Part shown: piece by piece, positions 61,838 to 64,000 of the stretch
Layout of the letters: every line of letters begins with the position of its first letter
How positions within the stretch are numbered: the stretch's first letter is position 1
NCBI RefSeq assembly: GCF_947493865.1
Contig: NZ_CANLTC010000015.1
Span: 1-64,000 of the forward strand
Length of the DNA stretch: 64,000 nt
Source: an uncultured Halomonas sp.
GTDB lineage: Bacteria; Pseudomonadota; Gammaproteobacteria; Pseudomonadales; Halomonadaceae
Reading direction: 5' to 3'
Program-made: the position numbers and the translations under genes
Notes under the pieces: generated by a model
What the model was told of the DNA's origin: nothing
The model's input: the letters and a program-made list of their open reading frames with translations, nothing else
Database searches by the model: none

Positions 61838-63269
61838 TCACGTAGCAAGTCTTGACCACGGTATAAAACTCCCGTGCGTAGCGACCCTGCTCCCGGGGCC
61901 CGAAGCTCGAATCCTTGCGCCCGCCGAAGGGCACGTGATAATCCGTGCCGGCGGTGGCCAGATTGACCATCACGCAGCCGGTCTCGGCCCGGGCCTTGAA
62001 ATCGCTGGCGAGTTTCAGAGAGTCGGTGATGATGCCGGCGGTCAAACCGAAGTTCGTATCATTCAAGGTCGCAATGGCTTCCTCGTAATCCCGCACCTTG
62101 ATCACGCAGGCGATGGGGCCGAACACTTCCTCGCGATTGATCGCCATGTCATTGCGGGTATCGGTAAACAGCGTCGGCGCCATGAAGAAGCCATCGGTAT
62201 CACGTTCGAGTCGCTCGCCGCCAAAGGCAAGGGTGGCGCCATCTTTCTTAGCACGCTCGATCCAGGCCAGATTGGATTCCAGTTGGCGGGAGTCTACTAC
62301 CGGGCCGATATGCACCCCTTCTTCCAGGGCATGACCGACCTTGACGGTCTTGAGCTTGTTGATCAGCTTCTCGACGAAAGCGTCGTGAACGGCTTCGGTC
62401 ACGATCAGGCGTGACGAGGCGGTGCATTTTTGACCGGTACCGGAATAGGCCCCGGCGAAGGCGGCTTCTACCGCCAGGTCGAGATTTGCATCCTCCGCGA
62501 CGATCAGCGCATTCTTGGAGCCCATCTCGAGCTGGCACTTGACCAGATTCCCCGCCGTGGCGGCGGCCACCCGACGACCGACTTCCAGGGAGCCGGTGAA
62601 GCTCACCGCGTCGATATCCGGGCTCGAGATCAGCGCATCGCCGACCTGGCTGCCGGAGCCCATCAGCAGGTTGAAGGTGCCGGCGGGCAGATCCTGACGG
62701 CTGATTATCTCGGCCAGGGCCCAGGCGCTCGCGGGTACCAGATTGGCGGGCTTGAAGATCACCGCATTGCCGAAAGCCAATGCCGGGGCGATCTTCCACA
62801 CCGCCGTTGCCAGCGGAAAGTTCCAGGGGCTGATGATGCCGACCACACCGACCGGCTCACGGCGAGTTTCCACTTCGACACCCGGGCGAACGGAATCGGC
62901 GCGGTCATCGATCTGGCGCAGCACTTCCGCCGCGTAGTAGTGGAAGAACTGCCCAGAGCGATAGACCTCGCCAGCGCCTTCCGCCAGGGTCTTGCCCTCT
63001 TCCCGGGAAAGCAGACGACCCAGCTCGTCCTTGCGGGCGATCAGCTCATTGCCAATCGCCATCAGTACGCCGTAGCGCGCCTCCAGGCCGCTCTTGGCCC
63101 ATTCGCGGGAACCACGACGGGCCGCCGTGATGGCATCCTGCACCTGGTCGGTACTGGCCTGGGCGAATTCACCGATCACATCGCTCGTATCCGAAGGATT
63201 CGTGTTGGTCAGCGTATCGGTGCCGGTTACCCATTGGCCGTCGATATAGAGGGAGTGAGCCTGTGACAT
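61821..63269 (-). CDS. NAD(P)-dependent aldehyde dehydrogenase
   Basis: A 482-residue ALDH of the succinate/alpha-ketoglutarate-semialdehyde dehydrogenase type. Catalytic residues are Asn150 (SPWNFP), Lys173 (FKPAN), Glu248 (LEMGSKN) and Cys282 (GTGQKCTASS). The longer frame is rejected because the start at 63269 has a strong AGGAGG site. It oxidises a semialdehyde to the acid; the substrate is not known. It heads the minus-strand cluster and is divergent from a LysR gene, its probable regulator. Its stop codon lies inside a palindromic element. Confidence 0.92.
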   Translation of the reverse strand: MSQAHSLYIDGQWVTGTDTLTNTNPSDTSDVIGEFAQASTDQVQDAITAARRGSREWAKSGLEARYGVLMAIGNELIARKDELGRLLSREEGKTLAEGAGEVYRSGQFFHYYAAEVLRQIDDRADSVRPGVEVETRREPVGVVGIISPWNFPLATAVWKIAPALAFGNAVIFKPANLVPASAWALAEIISRQDLPAGTFNLLMGSGSQVGDALISSPDIDAVSFTGSLEVGRRVAAATAGNLVKCQLEMGSKNALIVAEDANLDLAVEAAFAGAYSGTGQKCTASSRLIVTEAVHDAFVEKLINKLKTVKVGHALEEGVHIGPVVDSRQLESNLAWIERAKKDGATLAFGGERLERDTDGFFMAPTLFTDTRNDMAINREEVFGPIACVIKVRDYEEAIATLNDTNFGLTAGIITDSLKLASDFKARAETGCVMVNLATAGTDYHVPFGGRKDSSFGPREQGRYAREFYTVVKTCYVKGITD

Positions 63270-63319
63270 GAAAACCTCCTGAAAGATTGCTGTCAGCCTA
63301 GCGGGAATTAATCTATAAA

Positions 63320-63333
63320 TATAATCAATTATA
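63320..63333. promoter_or_regulatory. AT-rich near-palindrome in the ALDH / LysR divergent promoter
   Basis: TATAATCAATTATA is nearly self-complementary and lies in a strikingly AT-rich 60-bp part of the 123-bp divergent region. It could be the LysR box or overlap both -10 elements. Confidence 0.35.
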
Positions 63334-63392
63334 AAAATTAAATGATAAGATTTCCTTACTATCTGCCTACGCAGCATGGGAGGAAAAATGCG

Positions 63393-64000
63393 ATGCCACC
63401 GGAGTTGAAGATTCAGCCCTTGCGCTATGTGCTGGCCATCATTGATGAAGGCGGTTTCAATGCAGCGGCACGACACCTGCACCGCAGCCAGCCGGCGCTT
63501 TCCATGGCGATCAAGGAGCTCGAGCAGCGGCTGGGGCAATCATTGTTCGAGAAGAGCGGAAAAGCGCAGCTGACGCCCTTCGGCATCTATTGCCTGCCGC
63601 GCTTTCGTGAATTCATCGCTCAGCACGACCGGCTGAGTCGTGAACTCAAGGCGCAGGTCGACAAGCAGGCCGGACGCCTGGATATCGCTGCGGTGCCTTC
63701 GGTTGCCAGTCGACTCATGCCCGGCATACTGGGGGAGTTCATTGCTCTCTATCCTGATCTCAAGGTCAGCCTGCAGGACGGCAACGCGGAATTCGTGCGT
63801 CGTCAAGTGACGAGCGGTGAAGCGGACCTGGGAGTGGGCAGCGTATGGCAGGGAGATGATGAGCTAGATTTCAAACCGTTGATGCGCGACAGGGTCGGGG
63901 TGGTGTGTCGCGCCGATCACCCTCTCGCCGGGAGGGAAGCGCTCGTTTGGCAGGAACTCCAGGGCCAGGCGCTGATCGGCAACGGCACATCACGTCTGCT
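63393..64000 (+). CDS. LysR-family regulator, cut by the right edge of the window
   Basis: The first 202 codons of a LysR gene with an ATG at 63393 and GGGAGGA upstream; the frame stays open to the end of the window. The HTH reads LRYVLAIIDEGGFNAAARHL, then HRSQPALSMAIKELEQ. The effector domain begins near AGRLDIAAVPSVASRLMPGIL. It is divergent from the aldehyde dehydrogenase gene, so it likely controls that cluster. The C-terminal third lies outside the window. Confidence 0.9.
   Translation, partial: MPPELKIQPLRYVLAIIDEGGFNAAARHLHRSQPALSMAIKELEQRLGQSLFEKSGKAQLTPFGIYCLPRFREFIAQHDRLSRELKAQVDKQAGRLDIAAVPSVASRLMPGILGEFIALYPDLKVSLQDGNAEFVRRQVTSGEADLGVGSVWQGDDELDFKPLMRDRVGVVCRADHPLAGREALVWQELQGQALIGNGTSRL

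Overview
The window reads as chromosome of a moderately halophilic gammaproteobacterium, most likely Halomonadaceae (Halomonas or a close relative). This is inferred from the GC-rich coding sequence, three BCCT carriers plus an SSS carrier, an NhaC antiporter, and the glyA-soxBDAG order. No rRNA, tRNA, CRISPR array, prophage or intact insertion sequence was seen.

Layout. 1-303 holds a short AT-rich ORF that may be a truncated gene. 355-6158 (minus) holds an acyltransferase-like protein, a fused TPP-dependent E1, the 2-oxoadipate dioxygenase HglS and a LysR regulator. 6368-7063 is a lipoprotein. 7289-14175 (minus) is glyA-soxBDAG, which turns sarcosine into glycine and feeds one-carbon units to serine; a palindromic element sits between soxB and soxD. 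14341-15843 is nhaC. 16182-20414 is cysJI plus a 1-Cys peroxiredoxin. 20519-22833 is a two-gene PQQ dehydrogenase. 23028-36255 is a quaternary-amine region: three GlxA-type AraC regulators (with rmuC between two of them), a gamma-butyrobetaine dioxygenase, a second BBOX-like dioxygenase overlapping an HD-domain protein (resembling the TmpA/TmpB pair), an OpuAC-type binding protein, an aminotransferase and a polar amino-acid ABC importer. 36315-39795 holds vapBC, a DHA2 efflux pump and a small RTX-repeat protein. 39890-43417 is a BCCT carrier with a CocE-type hydrolase. 44503-51011 is a creatinine/creatine module (SSS carrier with a 39-residue companion, LysR, creatininase, BCCT carrier, creatinase). 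51168-55495 is a hybrid kinase and a REC-GGDEF-EAL protein. 56452-63269 is a minus-strand cluster of a DUF3726-like protein, an unknown 584-residue protein, a BCCT carrier, an M19 dipeptidase homologue and an aldehyde dehydrogenase, with a divergent LysR gene running off the right edge.

How it fits together. Creatinine to creatine to sarcosine plus urea (47176-51011), then sarcosine to glycine and 5,10-methylene-THF (sox) and serine (glyA), is a complete route inside the window. Gamma-butyrobetaine, and possibly a trimethylammonium phosphonate or related compound, are handled by the 26670-31805 genes. The products would enter the glycine betaine-sarcosine route, but the betaine and dimethylglycine demethylases are not here.

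The parts most worth a second look are the BBOX-like/HD oxygenase pair with its aromatic-box binding protein, the M19 homologue that has lost metal ligands, the E1/acyltransferase/HglS cluster, and two related palindromic elements that each end on a stop codon.
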